A program made the position numbers and the translations under genes. From UBA5796 sp040752455 (GTDB taxonomy: Bacteria; Chloroflexota; Anaerolineae; Anaerolineales; Villigracilaceae), in contig JBMOMN010000023.1 in assembly GCA_049324115.1 (NCBI GenBank), positions 1-64,000 of the forward strand: a stretch of 64,000 nucleotides of DNA. The letters are read 5' to 3'. Every line of letters starts with the position of its first letter. Position 1 is the first letter of the stretch. Below the pieces are notes generated by a model. That model saw nothing but the letters and a program-made list of their open reading frames with translations, had not been told where the DNA came from and did no database searches. This document shows, piece after piece, positions 50,673 to 59,646 of this stretch.

Positions 50673-50903
50673 ATGGTAACTCCAGCAATCGAAACCGCCT
50701 TGAAAATGCTCGAATCCCTGCCGGAAGAAGCGCAGACCCGAGCCGTTGAGCATTTGCGTGAGTGGTTGGCAATGACAAATGAAGAAGCCGAATGGGATCA
50801 AACCTTTGCCAAACCATCTGAAAAATTGTATGAAGCGGCTAAAAAAGCTCGCCTTCAAATTGCCGAAGGTAAAGCTGAGAAAATGGATTTTGACCGTTTA
50901 TGA
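50673..50903 (+). CDS. Antitoxin-like small protein
   Basis: A 76-residue acidic helical protein (ETALKMLESLPEEAQTRAVE, HLREWLAMTNEEAEWDQTF, KARLQIAEGKAEKMDFDRL). This matches small antitoxins that precede RelE/HigB-like toxins in cyanobacteria and Chloroflexota. I chose the ATG at 50673 (AAAGGAA eight bases upstream); the frame is open from 50640. Overlaps the toxin start by four bases. Confidence 0.75.
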   Translation: MVTPAIETALKMLESLPEEAQTRAVEHLREWLAMTNEEAEWDQTFAKPSEKLYEAAKKARLQIAEGKAEKMDFDRL

Positions 50904-51163
50904 AATCCCAGACACTTCCGTCGTTTTGGGAACATTACAACCGTCTGGAAAAATTGGTCAAACAACGGGCACGTAAAGCCTTCGAATTATGGGCGGAAAA
51001 TCCTTTTCATCCATCCCTGCATTTCAAATGTATCAACACTCAAGAAAGTTTGTGGGCCGTTCGCGTCACACTTGGTTATCGTGCCATCGGAGTCTTGGAA
51101 GATGATGTAGTTACCTGGTTCTGGATTGGCAACCACGACGATTACGAAAGATTTTTTGGGTAA
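50900..51163 (+). CDS. RelE/ParE-superfamily toxin
   Basis: An 87-residue toxin of the RelE/ParE superfamily. The pattern SFWEHYNRLEKLVKQRARKA, then NPFHPSLHFKCI, VRVTLGYRAIGVL and the ending FWIGNHDDYERFFG is typical of this subfamily. The ATG overlaps the antitoxin stop (ATGA). The AT-rich pair is inserted between two FemAB paralogs in the opposite orientation, suggesting transfer into a former FemAB tandem. Confidence 0.85.
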   Translation: MKSQTLPSFWEHYNRLEKLVKQRARKAFELWAENPFHPSLHFKCINTQESLWAVRVTLGYRAIGVLEDDVVTWFWIGNHDDYERFFG

Positions 51164-51166
51164 ATT

Positions 51167-52153
51167 TCAACTGTTTCGCGTGATGTAAGCCGTATACAAC
51201 CGGTACAGAAGGGGATGATACACCCGGTCCAGCGCCTGGGCGGCCCGTTTCAGCTCGCCGCCGAAACCGCGTTTGAAACGGTAGACGCCCCACAGCCCGT
51301 CCCGCCGCGACTCGAAATTGGCTTCGAGGGCCGCTTCGTCCTCGTCCGGGACGCCCCACAGGTCGTATTCTTCCGCGCCGTGTGCCCGCGCCCAGCGCAT
51401 GGCTTCCCACTGGAGCAGGTAGGTCGGCATCCGGTTGCGCTCCTCGTCGGTGGAGGCGCCGTACACGTACCAGGCCCGCCGTCCACGGGCGAAAACCATC
51501 AGCGCCGCCAGCGGATGCCCGTCGAACCCGGCCAGCAGCAGTTCGGCCATGCCGGTTGGATGGAACAACTCGTAAGCCCGCCGATAATACTCCAGCGAGT
51601 GGACGCCAAACCCGTCCCGCCCGCCGGTGACCTGCATCATGCGGTGGAACCCGTCCAGGTCATCCCAGGCGCGGACGGTGACGCCCTTTTTTCCGGCCAG
51701 GCGGATGTTGTAGCGGGTCTTCTGTTTCATGCGGGCCAGGATGTCGTCCTCCGCGCCGCGCAGGTCCACGAGGAGGGTGCGGGGGGGCTGGATGTTGTGG
51801 GGAGACGGCGGTAATGGGTAATTGGTAATTGGTAGGTCGGTTTCCCAGGCATCAGGTTCAATTTTCAAAAAAACAGCCCGTTTTTTTCGGCAAACTGTAT
51901 CGACCTCGCTCCAAAACTGATCACTGGTTACTGAATACTGGTTACTGATCACTGGTTTTGGCATGTACCCCACCGAAAACCCCAGCGGCAGGCGGCGGAA
52001 CAGGATTTGCGCGCCGGCATCCCCGCAGACGATCCGCACCGGCTCCCAGCCAAAAGCGGACTTCAACTCACCCCACTCGCCGGTCTGCAAGACGTGGGCG
52101 TGGGGGTGACTCTGTAAAAATTGATTCCAATCCGGGAGTGAAACTACGGGCAT
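51167..52153 (-). CDS. FemAB-family aminoacyltransferase, copy B
   Basis: A protein of about 328 residues related to copy A: VLQTGEWGELKSAFGWEPVR at the start, DDILARMKQKTRYNIRLAGK in the middle, and ALMVFARGRRAWYVYGAS and EYDLWGVPD near the end. It differs at two places where repeats code for protein: residues 68-79 (VISNQYSVTSDQ, from a CAGTGATCAGT-type repeat) and 106-120 (DLPITNYPLPPSPHN, from an AATTGGTAATT-type repeat). I use the ATG at 52153 (AAAAGG nine bases upstream); the frame extends to 52183. Its stop lies three bases from the TA pair's stop. Confidence 0.87.
   Translation of the reverse strand: MPVVSLPDWNQFLQSHPHAHVLQTGEWGELKSAFGWEPVRIVCGDAGAQILFRRLPLGFSVGYMPKPVISNQYSVTSDQFWSEVDTVCRKKRAVFLKIEPDAWETDLPITNYPLPPSPHNIQPPRTLLVDLRGAEDDILARMKQKTRYNIRLAGKKGVTVRAWDDLDGFHRMMQVTGGRDGFGVHSLEYYRRAYELFHPTGMAELLLAGFDGHPLAALMVFARGRRAWYVYGASTDEERNRMPTYLLQWEAMRWARAHGAEEYDLWGVPDEDEAALEANFESRRDGLWGVYRFKRGFGGELKRAAQALDRVYHPLLYRLYTAYITRNS
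51811..51956. repeat. Two repeat tracts inside FemAB copy B
   Basis: 51811-51837 is a GGTAATTGGTAATT-type run. 51917-51956 is a run of ACTGATC, ACTGGTT, ACTGAAT, ACTGGTT, ACTGATC and ACTGG units. Both are in frame with the gene and have no counterpart at the same alignment position in copy A. Confidence 0.87.
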
Positions 52154-52173
52154 GAAACATAGCCTTTTCAAAA

Positions 52174-52227
52174 CGGAGTACAAAGTTTCCAGACTTTGCC
52201 GCCAACGTCAGGAGACGTTGGACTCCG
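52174..52227. repeat. Branched palindromic element: outer stem with two hairpins
   Basis: CGGAGT (52174-52179) pairs with ACTCCG (52222-52227). Inside are two hairpins: CAAAGT/ACTTTG (52181-52186 with 52193-52198) and CCAACGTC/GACGTTGG (52202-52209 with 52214-52221). All three stems are perfect, so the strand can fold as a three-way junction. It lies six bases past the stop of the sugar dehydratase gene and upstream of FemAB copy B. Confidence 0.8.
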
Positions 52228-52232
52228 CATTA

Positions 52233-54113
52233 CTAAACTACCGACGTCACGTCCGGCTGGGGGGCGCTGCGGATGGCCGCGCCGGGGACGGTCTCGTCGA
52301 GCAGGGCCACCACGGACCCGGTATCGGCGGCGCGGGCGAGGGAAACGATCCGGTCGAGGAGCAGGCCCAGGGTCTCGCCGCGCAGGTCTTCGTCCCGGTC
52401 GAGGCGGAATATCTCCGGGTGAGAGGTCGGCTCCAGCGGAGTCCCGGCATCCCAGAGTTCTTCGGTCAGCTTTTCGCCCGGCCTGATCCCGGTGAAGACG
52501 ATCTCGACGTCGCGGCCGGGTTCGAGGCCCGAAAGGCGGACCAGGTCCTCGGCCAGGTCCAAAATCCGCACCGGCTCGCCCATGTTGAGCACGAAGACCT
52601 CGCCGCCCGCGCCCATCGAAGACGCCTGCAAGACGAGGTGGACGGCTTCGGGGATGGTCATAAAGAAACGGCGCATTCCGGGATGGGTGATGGTGACCGG
52701 GCCGCCGCTGGCGATCTGGCGTTTGAATTTCGGGATGATGCTGCCCCGGCTGCCGAGCACGTTGCCGAAGCGGACGACGGTGAAGACGCGGCCGGATTTG
52801 CGGGCGGCGTCCAGCACGATCATTTCGGCCAGGCGTTTGGTCGCCCCATAGACCGACGAGGGCCGGACGGCTTTGTCGGTGGAGATCAGCACGAAGCGCT
52901 CGACCTCGCCGGATATGGCGGCCTCGACCACCCGCCGGGTACCCTCGACGTTGTTGGTGACGGCCTCAGTGACGTTGGCCTCCATCAGCGGGACGTGCTT
53001 GTGGGCCGCGGCGTGGAAGATGACCTGCGGCCGGTGTTCGGCAAAGACAGCCTGCAAGCGCCCGGCGTCACGGATGTCGGCGATGACCGGGTGGACCGGC
53101 AGGCCGGGGTAATCGTCTTTGAGTTCGAGCAGGATCTCGAAGATGCTGTTCTCGCCGTGGCCCAGCAGCACCAGCGAGGCCGGGTCCCAGCGGGCGATCT
53201 GGCGGCAGAGTTCGCTGCCGATCGAGCCGCCCGCCCCCGTGACCAGGACGCGCTTGCCCGCCAGGGCCGCGCCGACCAGTTCGTTGTTGATCCGCACCTG
53301 TTTGCGGCGCAGCAGGTCGGTGATGTCCACTTCGCGCAGGCGCGAGACGCTGACCCGCCCGCCGATCAACTCGTACAGCCCCGGCATGGTGCGGAACGGG
53401 ACGCCCTTCAGGCGGCAAACGTCCGCCACCAGGCGCACCAGGCTGCCGGGCGCGGTCGGGATGGCGATGATGACCTCGTCCACCTGGTAATCGTCGAGGG
53501 CGGCGCCCAGGTCGGCGATCCTGCCGATGACCGGCACGTCGTACAGGCGGTTGCGCTGTTTGACCGGGTCGTCGTCCAGCAGGCCGACCGGGCGCAGGTT
53601 CAGGTGGCGGCTCTTCTGCATCTCGCGCACCACCAGCGCCCCCGCATCCCCCGCGCCGATGACCAGCACCCGGCGGGTCTTGCCTTTGGCCGCCGCAGCC
53701 GGGTTGCGCGTCTCGGCCTGGATGCGCAGCGCAAAACGAAAGCCGCCGACCAGCACCAGCGAGAGCAGCCAGTCTATCCCGACCGCCGAGCGCGGCATCC
53801 CGGGGTAGATCAAATTGAACGAAGCCAGGGTCAGCATGATGGCCGAGAGGATGACCGAGCCGGTCGTCACGGCCGCGGCGATCAGTTTGAGTTCGTTGGT
53901 GCTGGCGTAGACCCACAGGCGGCGGTACAGCCCGAAAGCGAAATAGACCGGGATCTTGACCGCCAGCGCGACCGCCGCCATGGCCCAGATGGCCGGGGCG
54001 TAGAACGGCAGGGCGGTCAACTCCAGGCGCAGGGCAAAACTGCCCAGCACAGCGGTAACGACCAGCAGCACGTCCACCAGCAGGACGTAGCGGTTGCGGA
54101 AGCCTTTTTTCAT
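52233..54113 (-). CDS. Membrane nucleotide-sugar 4,6-dehydratase (FlaA1/WbpM/CapD type)
   Basis: A 626-residue enzyme of surface polysaccharide synthesis. Four N-terminal transmembrane segments (about 10-130) are followed by a CoA-binding-like Rossmann domain (about 140-265; RRVLVIGAGDAGALVVREM) and an extended SDR domain (about 285-575). The latter has GKRVLVTGAGGSIGSELCRQ, HAAAHKHVPLMEANV and VYGATKRLAE, the modified S-YxxxK site. It likely makes a 4-keto-6-deoxy sugar from UDP-GlcNAc. The start overlaps the epimerase stop by four bases. End of the operon. Confidence 0.92.
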   Translation of the reverse strand: MKKGFRNRYVLLVDVLLVVTAVLGSFALRLELTALPFYAPAIWAMAAVALAVKIPVYFAFGLYRRLWVYASTNELKLIAAAVTTGSVILSAIMLTLASFNLIYPGMPRSAVGIDWLLSLVLVGGFRFALRIQAETRNPAAAAKGKTRRVLVIGAGDAGALVVREMQKSRHLNLRPVGLLDDDPVKQRNRLYDVPVIGRIADLGAALDDYQVDEVIIAIPTAPGSLVRLVADVCRLKGVPFRTMPGLYELIGGRVSVSRLREVDITDLLRRKQVRINNELVGAALAGKRVLVTGAGGSIGSELCRQIARWDPASLVLLGHGENSIFEILLELKDDYPGLPVHPVIADIRDAGRLQAVFAEHRPQVIFHAAAHKHVPLMEANVTEAVTNNVEGTRRVVEAAISGEVERFVLISTDKAVRPSSVYGATKRLAEMIVLDAARKSGRVFTVVRFGNVLGSRGSIIPKFKRQIASGGPVTITHPGMRRFFMTIPEAVHLVLQASSMGAGGEVFVLNMGEPVRILDLAEDLVRLSGLEPGRDVEIVFTGIRPGEKLTEELWDAGTPLEPTSHPEIFRLDRDEDLRGETLGLLLDRIVSLARAADTGSVVALLDETVPGAAIRSAPQPDVTSVV

Positions 54114-55036
54114 CCGCGCATCCAGTCAACCGTATCCGCCAGCCCCTCAGCCAGCGAGGTCTGGGCCTCGAAGCCGAGCAGGCGGGCCGCCTTGGCAGGA
54201 TCGCCCACCGAGCGGTAGATGTCGCCGGGGCGCGGCGGGGCGAACTCGGCCGGGGGGATGCCGGGGAAGAGTTCGCTCAGGGTTTCGAGCAGGTCCAGGA
54301 TGCGGGTCTCGCGCCCGGTGCAGACGTTGAAGACCCGTCCGGGGGCATTCTCATGTTCAGAGGCGACCAGATTGGCGCGCACCACGTCGCCAACGTAGAT
54401 CAGGTCACGCGACTGGCCGCCGTCGCCGAAGATGGTCACGGGGCGGTTATCCAGCATCCGGCGGACGAAGATCGGCACGGCCGCGGCGTACATCGAATCC
54501 GGGCGCTGGCGCGGGCCGAAGACGTTGAAATAACGCAGCGCCACCGTCGGCAGTCCCAGGTTGGTGTACAACCCGGCCATCACCTCGTTGATCTGTTTGG
54601 AGGCGGCGTAGGGAGAGAGGGATTGGAGCGGCTCAGTCTCTGGAACCGGATTCGTTTCCGAATCTCCGTACACGGCTGCGGAGGACGCCAAAACCACGCG
54701 CCGGACCTTGGCCTGGCGCGCGGCCTCGAGCAGGGACGCGGTCCCCGTCACGTTTACCGCGAAACAGCCCACCGGGTCCGACATGGATTCGGGGACGGAG
54801 ACGAAGGCGGCTTCGTGGAAGATCACCTCCACGCCCGCGACCGCTTTTTCGACGGCTGCCGCGTCCCGCAAATCCCCCTCCAGGATTTCGAGCGCGCCGT
54901 CCATCCCGGCCAGGTTCTCGCGTTTGCCGCTGGAAAAATTGTCGAGCACGCGGACGCGTTCGCCGCGCTTTAGCAAGGTTTCGACGAGGTGCGAGCCGAT
55001 GAACCCGGCCCCGCCCGTCACCAAATAGAAAGACAT
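54110..55036 (-). CDS. NAD-dependent UDP-sugar epimerase/dehydratase
   Basis: A 308-residue extended short-chain dehydrogenase. Marks are YLVTGGAGFIGSHLVETLL (NAD-binding), FHEAAFVSVPESMSDP, SSAAVYG, the catalytic SPYAASKQINE (YxxxK) and LRYFNVFGPRQRPD. The closest type is UDP-glucose 4-epimerase or UDP-GlcNAc C4-epimerase. It supplies a nucleotide sugar for the polysaccharide made by the operon. Confidence 0.9.
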   Translation of the reverse strand: MSFYLVTGGAGFIGSHLVETLLKRGERVRVLDNFSSGKRENLAGMDGALEILEGDLRDAAAVEKAVAGVEVIFHEAAFVSVPESMSDPVGCFAVNVTGTASLLEAARQAKVRRVVLASSAAVYGDSETNPVPETEPLQSLSPYAASKQINEVMAGLYTNLGLPTVALRYFNVFGPRQRPDSMYAAAVPIFVRRMLDNRPVTIFGDGGQSRDLIYVGDVVRANLVASEHENAPGRVFNVCTGRETRILDLLETLSELFPGIPPAEFAPPRPGDIYRSVGDPAKAARLLGFEAQTSLAEGLADTVDWMRG

Positions 55037-55037
55037 G

Positions 55038-56486
55038 CTACCTCCCGCGCAGTTTGAGCACCGTCCCCACCGTGCGGAACAGGATGCGGATGTCCGTGAC
55101 GAGGCTGCGATGCTTGATGTAGTAAAGGTCGTATTCGAGCTTGACGGCGGTATCTTCGACCGTGGAAACGTAATCGTAATTGACCTGCGCCCAGCCGGTC
55201 AGCCCCGGCTTGACCAGCAGGCGGGCGCGGTAGAAGGGGATCTCGTTCTGGAAGTGCTGCACCCAACTGTCGCGTTCGGCGCGGGGGCCGACCAGGCTCA
55301 TCTCGCCGCGCAGCACGTTGTAGAACTGCGGGAACTCGTCCAGGCGGGCTTTGCGCAGGAAATTGCCGACCCGGGTGATGCGCGGGTCGTTCTCGGAGGC
55401 CAGCCGGGCCTGCCCGTCGGCTTCGGCGTTCTGGATCATGGTGCGGAATTTCAAGATCGAGAATTCCTTGCCGCCCTTGCCGAGCCGGTCCTGGGTGTAA
55501 AAGACCGGCCGTCCCGTGTCGAGGATGATGGCCAGCCCGATGAACGGCAGCAGCAGGAGCAGGAGGATCATGCCGACCAGCCCGCCGAGGATGTCCAGCA
55601 GCCGTTTGGCAATTTCGTAGAAATTGCTGGTGATCAGGTCATCCACGAAAGAGCGGATCAACCAGTCGGATTCGAGGTGGTGGATGGGGACGCGCCCGGT
55701 GATCTCCTCGTAGACGCGCGGCATACGGGTCACTTCGAGGCCCCGCTCCTGGGCGTCGAGGATCTTCTGGAAGGTCGCGCCCTGGATCTCGCCCGTGACG
55801 GCGACGATCAGGTTCGAGACGCGTTTCTCTTCGATGACATCCAGCAGGCACTCGCTGCTCCCCAGCACGGGATACCCCAGCACGTCCTTCTCCTGTTTGG
55901 CGGGGTCATCGTCAATGAACCCGACGACATTGAACGGCGGAGGGTCCAGTCCCTTGTAGACCTGCATCAGCGTCTTGCCGGCTTTGCCCGCGCCGACCAC
56001 CAGCACGCGCCGGAGCATCCCGGAGGCGATGAAAATGCGGATGTACATCCCCCGCCACAGGAGCGTCAACGCCGAAGTAAAGACCAGGAACGCGCCGACA
56101 CCAATACGCGGCAGGGAATTGGTGGGGTCTTTCAAGGTGATGAAAATGAGCGAATAAACGATCAGGCCGATGACCGCGGCGCGGGCGATCCCGCCCAGGG
56201 TTTTGCGCCAGTTGGAGGCCACCTGGTAATTGGACGTATCCACCATCAACAAGACCCAGGCAAGGGGCAGCAGGTAGAACCAGAACGGGACCTGCACGTC
56301 GAGCACACGTTCGGCGCGGGATTCGGTCATGCCCTGGGCGATCAACCCCAGGAACGAGTAGCGCCGCCAGGTGTAGAGCGCGGCGATGACCGCCAGGGTC
56401 GAAGCGATCAAATCCCCAAAAATGATGAGCGCGCGCTGGTCGCCGGGTCTCAGCCGCCAGGCGCTCGGACGGGTAGCATCAGCCAT
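55038..56486 (-). CDS. Polyprenyl-phosphate sugar phosphotransferase (WbaP/WcaJ type)
   Basis: About 482 residues. Four to five N-terminal membrane spans and a central Rossmann-like domain (RRVLVVGAGKAGKTLMQVYK) precede the bacterial sugar transferase domain (about 290-480): KRLLDILGGLVGMILLLLL, LGKGGKEFSILKFRTM, RKARLDEFPQFYNVLRGEMS, LVGPRAER and VKPGLTGWAQVNYDY. It starts glycan assembly by moving a sugar phosphate to undecaprenyl phosphate. The ATG at 56486 overlaps the glycosyltransferase stop by eight bases; the frame is open to 56576 but that lies inside the upstream gene. Confidence 0.93.
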   Translation of the reverse strand: MADATRPSAWRLRPGDQRALIIFGDLIASTLAVIAALYTWRRYSFLGLIAQGMTESRAERVLDVQVPFWFYLLPLAWVLLMVDTSNYQVASNWRKTLGGIARAAVIGLIVYSLIFITLKDPTNSLPRIGVGAFLVFTSALTLLWRGMYIRIFIASGMLRRVLVVGAGKAGKTLMQVYKGLDPPPFNVVGFIDDDPAKQEKDVLGYPVLGSSECLLDVIEEKRVSNLIVAVTGEIQGATFQKILDAQERGLEVTRMPRVYEEITGRVPIHHLESDWLIRSFVDDLITSNFYEIAKRLLDILGGLVGMILLLLLLPFIGLAIILDTGRPVFYTQDRLGKGGKEFSILKFRTMIQNAEADGQARLASENDPRITRVGNFLRKARLDEFPQFYNVLRGEMSLVGPRAERDSWVQHFQNEIPFYRARLLVKPGLTGWAQVNYDYVSTVEDTAVKLEYDLYYIKHRSLVTDIRILFRTVGTVLKLRGR

Positions 56487-57483
56487 TCCTGCCAACTCCC
56501 AAAGTCGAAAAAATGCTCCCCAAAAAACCGCTGCCCCAGGCGACGTGCATGGTGAGGATCGCCAGCGGCAGCCCAAAGCTCAGGAAAAGTTTTTTCTTTT
56601 GCGCGGCGGCCCGCAGTCCTGCCAGGAAAAGGATGACAAGATAGCTCCCCACCGCCGCCGCGTAAGGCAGCCACAGGACGGGTAGCCAGAGCGCGGCCAG
56701 GAATCCGCCCACCAGGCCGAACACGAACAGCGGGGGCAGCGCCTGCCGCCAGCGCAGGGTCTTCGGGTATCGCTTCAACATGCGGAATTTCCAAAATCCA
56801 TAACGCCAGTATTGCTTCCAGAGCGCCGCCAGCGTCGGGCGGGCGAAATAGACCGAGCGGATGGCCGGGTCGAGCCAGATTCTCCCCCCCGTTTGCAGGA
56901 TGCGGGCGTTGAATTCGTAATCTTCGTTGGTCAACAAGGTTTCATCGAAAAAGCCGACCTGCTCGATCAGGCGGCGGCGGAAGGCCCCGAACGGGACCGT
57001 ATCCACGTAGGCGGCGGAGGTCGCGTGACGGTAGAGGGCGTCGCCCACGCCGAGCGGATGCCCGGCAGCGACGGCGATGGACTGCGCCTGCCAGCCCTCG
57101 TCCTGCGGGCGGATCTCCCACACCCCGCCCACGTTTTCGCCTTTGCCGGCCTCCAACGCCTCAACGCTGCGGGCCACGTAATCGGGATAGGGGCTGGAAT
57201 GGGCGTCGAGGCGGATGACGATCTCACCCGTCGAGGCCCGGATGGCTTCGTTCAACCCGGAGGGGATGGTGCGGGCAGCGTTGTCCGCCACGCGGACGGG
57301 CAGGCCGGGGTGAGTCTCCGCGAAACGGGAGATCGCCTCCCGCGTGCCGTCCGACGACAGGCCGTCGGCGATCACGACTTCCATTTCAGAACGGGGATAG
57401 GTTTGGGCATAAATAGCCGAAAGCAGCAGACCGATCGTCTGCCGTTCATTGTAACATGGCACAATTATCGAGACAGAAGGCAT
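56479..57483 (-). CDS. Family 2 glycosyltransferase with C-terminal membrane spans
   Basis: About 334 residues. A GT-A domain begins SVSIIVPCYNERQTIGLLL; further marks are VIADGLSSDGTREAI, IRLDAHSSPYPDYV (DxH metal site) and FFDETLLTNEDYEFNAR (ED acceptor site). Two or three hydrophobic segments (about 255-325) anchor it to the membrane. I prefer the ATG at 57483, directly before the conserved start; the frame extends to 57516. First gene of the polysaccharide operon. Confidence 0.9.
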   Translation of the reverse strand: MPSVSIIVPCYNERQTIGLLLSAIYAQTYPRSEMEVVIADGLSSDGTREAISRFAETHPGLPVRVADNAARTIPSGLNEAIRASTGEIVIRLDAHSSPYPDYVARSVEALEAGKGENVGGVWEIRPQDEGWQAQSIAVAAGHPLGVGDALYRHATSAAYVDTVPFGAFRRRLIEQVGFFDETLLTNEDYEFNARILQTGGRIWLDPAIRSVYFARPTLAALWKQYWRYGFWKFRMLKRYPKTLRWRQALPPLFVFGLVGGFLAALWLPVLWLPYAAAVGSYLVILFLAGLRAAAQKKKLFLSFGLPLAILTMHVAWGSGFLGSIFSTLGVGRNG

Positions 57484-57566
57484 AAGCAACAGGCACGCGC
57501 AAACGCGGATAGGCAATTTTATCCGCGTTTTGGGAAGAAGGTATCAGTTTTGTGTGGGGCAAATTG

Positions 57567-58949
57567 TCAATTTGCCCTGCCGTCCAGCGGCAACTCAACG
57601 ATAAAAGTGCTGCCCTGTCCCGGCTGGCTGCGGACGCTAATTTTACCACCGTGCGCCCCCACGATCTCGTGGCAGATCGCCAGTCCCAGCCCCGCGCCGT
57701 GCCGGTCCCCGCCCTTGCGGGATTCGTCCGCCTGGTAGAAGCGGTCGAAGATGTGGGCCTGGGCCTCGGGCGGGATGCCCTGCCCCGTGTCCGCCACCGA
57801 AACCGTCATCCGCCCGTCCGCAGCCCGGGCCTCCATGCGGATTTGGCCGCCGCGTGGCGTGAACTTGAGGGCGTTATCCACGAGATTAGTGAACACCTGC
57901 GAGAGCCGGTCCCCGTCCCCCACCAGGACCGGGAGTCCGGCCGCGCCGACCTCGAACCGGACACCCATCCGACGCGCCTGCGGCTCGAACTTCTCGGCCA
58001 CATTTTTCAACAACGCCGCCAGGTCGAGCGGGAGCATTTCGAGGCTGGTGATGCCCGAATCCATGCGGGCCAGGTCGAGCAGGTCGAGCACCATGCGGTG
58101 CATCCGCCCGGATTCGTCGTAGATGATCTGGGCCGACTGGCGCTGGCGCTCCGGCGAATCCGCCGTGCCGTCGAGGATGGCCTGGGCAAAACCCTGGATC
58201 GAGGTCAACGGCGTTTTGAGTTCGTGCGACACGTTGGCGACGAACTCCTTCTGGGCCTTCTGGTTGGCCTGGACGCGCCCCAGCATGGCGTTGAAAGCCC
58301 GCAGCACGTCCTGCACTTCACGCGGACCGCTCACCTGCACGGGCCGGACCTCCGAATAGGGCATCTGCTGGGAGGCGTTGACCAGCGGCTGGAGCGGGCG
58401 GGAGACCGAGTGGGCGATCCAGTAGGCCAGGAGCAGCGAAAAGATCATCGCCAGCAGGCCGCCGCGCACGAACGGGGAAAACAGGTCATTGCGCAGGAGG
58501 GCCAGCAGGGGCAGGCGGTCCCTGGGAGCCAGGGCCAGCAACCCCGCGCCTTTGGCGTGCTCCGCGTAACTGTACAACCAGGCCTGGCCCGCCGCATCCC
58601 GCACCACCGGCAGGCTCTGAACCGGGAGCGGGAAACGCCGCAGGTTCAGCTCGGGCTGGTCGGCGCGGGTATCGAAGACCACCTGGTTGTTCCTGATCAA
58701 CACCAGCCGCACGTCGAGGGCCGCGTCGGTGCTTTGCAGGATGGCCTGGAACTCCCTCGGGGTGAGGGCGGAGTCTTCCAGCCGGGCCGTCATCACCGTT
58801 TGGGCCGCGGCAAGACGTTCGAGGGTGCCGCGGTAAAGCACGGGGTTTTGCCACAAATAAAACAGGAAGAGCACCGCAGCCATCCCCAGGACGATCACGA
58901 TCAGGACGGCGTAACTCAACCAAAGGCGGGCGCGCAGGGACGAAAACAT
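57567..58949 (-). CDS. Sensor histidine kinase (HisKA type)
   Basis: A 460-residue kinase. Two transmembrane segments (about 11-33 and 163-180) enclose an extracytoplasmic sensor domain; a HAMP follows (about 180-230). Phosphoacceptor is His242 in FVANVSHELKTPLTSIQGF. The ATPase has TNLVDNALKFTP, VADTGQGIPPEAQAHIFDRF and GAGLGLAICHEIV. Encoded 10 bases after its response regulator. Signal unknown. Confidence 0.94.
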   Translation of the reverse strand: MFSSLRARLWLSYAVLIVIVLGMAAVLFLFYLWQNPVLYRGTLERLAAAQTVMTARLEDSALTPREFQAILQSTDAALDVRLVLIRNNQVVFDTRADQPELNLRRFPLPVQSLPVVRDAAGQAWLYSYAEHAKGAGLLALAPRDRLPLLALLRNDLFSPFVRGGLLAMIFSLLLAYWIAHSVSRPLQPLVNASQQMPYSEVRPVQVSGPREVQDVLRAFNAMLGRVQANQKAQKEFVANVSHELKTPLTSIQGFAQAILDGTADSPERQRQSAQIIYDESGRMHRMVLDLLDLARMDSGITSLEMLPLDLAALLKNVAEKFEPQARRMGVRFEVGAAGLPVLVGDGDRLSQVFTNLVDNALKFTPRGGQIRMEARAADGRMTVSVADTGQGIPPEAQAHIFDRFYQADESRKGGDRHGAGLGLAICHEIVGAHGGKISVRSQPGQGSTFIVELPLDGRAN

Positions 58950-58959
58950 ACTTTTCTTT

Positions 58960-59643
58960 CTAATCGGCGACCAGTTTGTAGCCTACGCCGGTCACGGTTT
59001 CGATCCGCACCGAAGCGCCTTCCAGCTTCTTGCGCAGTTGGGCGATGTGGACGTCCACGGTGCGGGTCTGGCCGTAGAAGTCGAAGCCCCAGGCCTGCTG
59101 GAGCAACTGTTCCCGGCTGAGGACGCGGCCGCGGTTTTCGGCCAGGGTCAGCAGCAGGTCGAATTCCTGGGTGCGTAAATTCAAAATCCCGGAGGCGGAA
59201 CGGGCCTCGCGGCTGGCGGGATCAATCGTCAGGTTGCCGAGGCGTATGGGAGCGGAATCAGGCCGCGGCGTCCGCTCGCTGCGGCGCAGGATGGCCTTGA
59301 CCCGGGCCACCAGTTCCCTCGGGTTGAACGGCTTGGTCAGGTAATCGTCGGCCCCCAGTTCCAGGCCGATGATCTTGTCTATGTCTTCGTCGCGGGCGGT
59401 CAACATCAGGATGGCGACCGGGTCGTTCTGCTTGCGCAAGCGGCGGCAGACTTCGAACCCGTCGAGGTGGGGCAGCATCACGTCCAGCACGACCAGGGCC
59501 GGATGCAGGCGCGCCACCGCCTCGAGGGCCGCCTGCCCGTCGTCAACGGCTTCTATCCCGAAGCCCTCCCGCTCCAGGTACATGCGCGCCAACTGGATGA
59601 TGGAGGGTTCGTCATCCACCAGCAGGACGAGTTCGCCGGACAT
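58960..59643 (-). CDS. OmpR/PhoB-family response regulator
   Basis: A 227-residue regulator. The receiver has Asp54 (VVLDVMLPHLDGF), LMLTARDE and DDYLTKPF. A winged-helix output domain follows (about 130-225; LRTQEFDLLLTLAENRGRVL, then RTVDVHIAQLRKKLEG). It is the cognate partner of the downstream kinase. The ridA gene lies four bases upstream, so the three may be cotranscribed. Confidence 0.94.
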   Translation of the reverse strand: MSGELVLLVDDEPSIIQLARMYLEREGFGIEAVDDGQAALEAVARLHPALVVLDVMLPHLDGFEVCRRLRKQNDPVAILMLTARDEDIDKIIGLELGADDYLTKPFNPRELVARVKAILRRSERTPRPDSAPIRLGNLTIDPASREARSASGILNLRTQEFDLLLTLAENRGRVLSREQLLQQAWGFDFYGQTRTVDVHIAQLRKKLEGASVRIETVTGVGYKLVAD

Positions 59644-59646
59644 GGA

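Noticed and set aside
52174..52227. tRNA-like gene
   Set aside because: The branched fold has no anticodon arm, TPsiC motif or acceptor stem of the right length.
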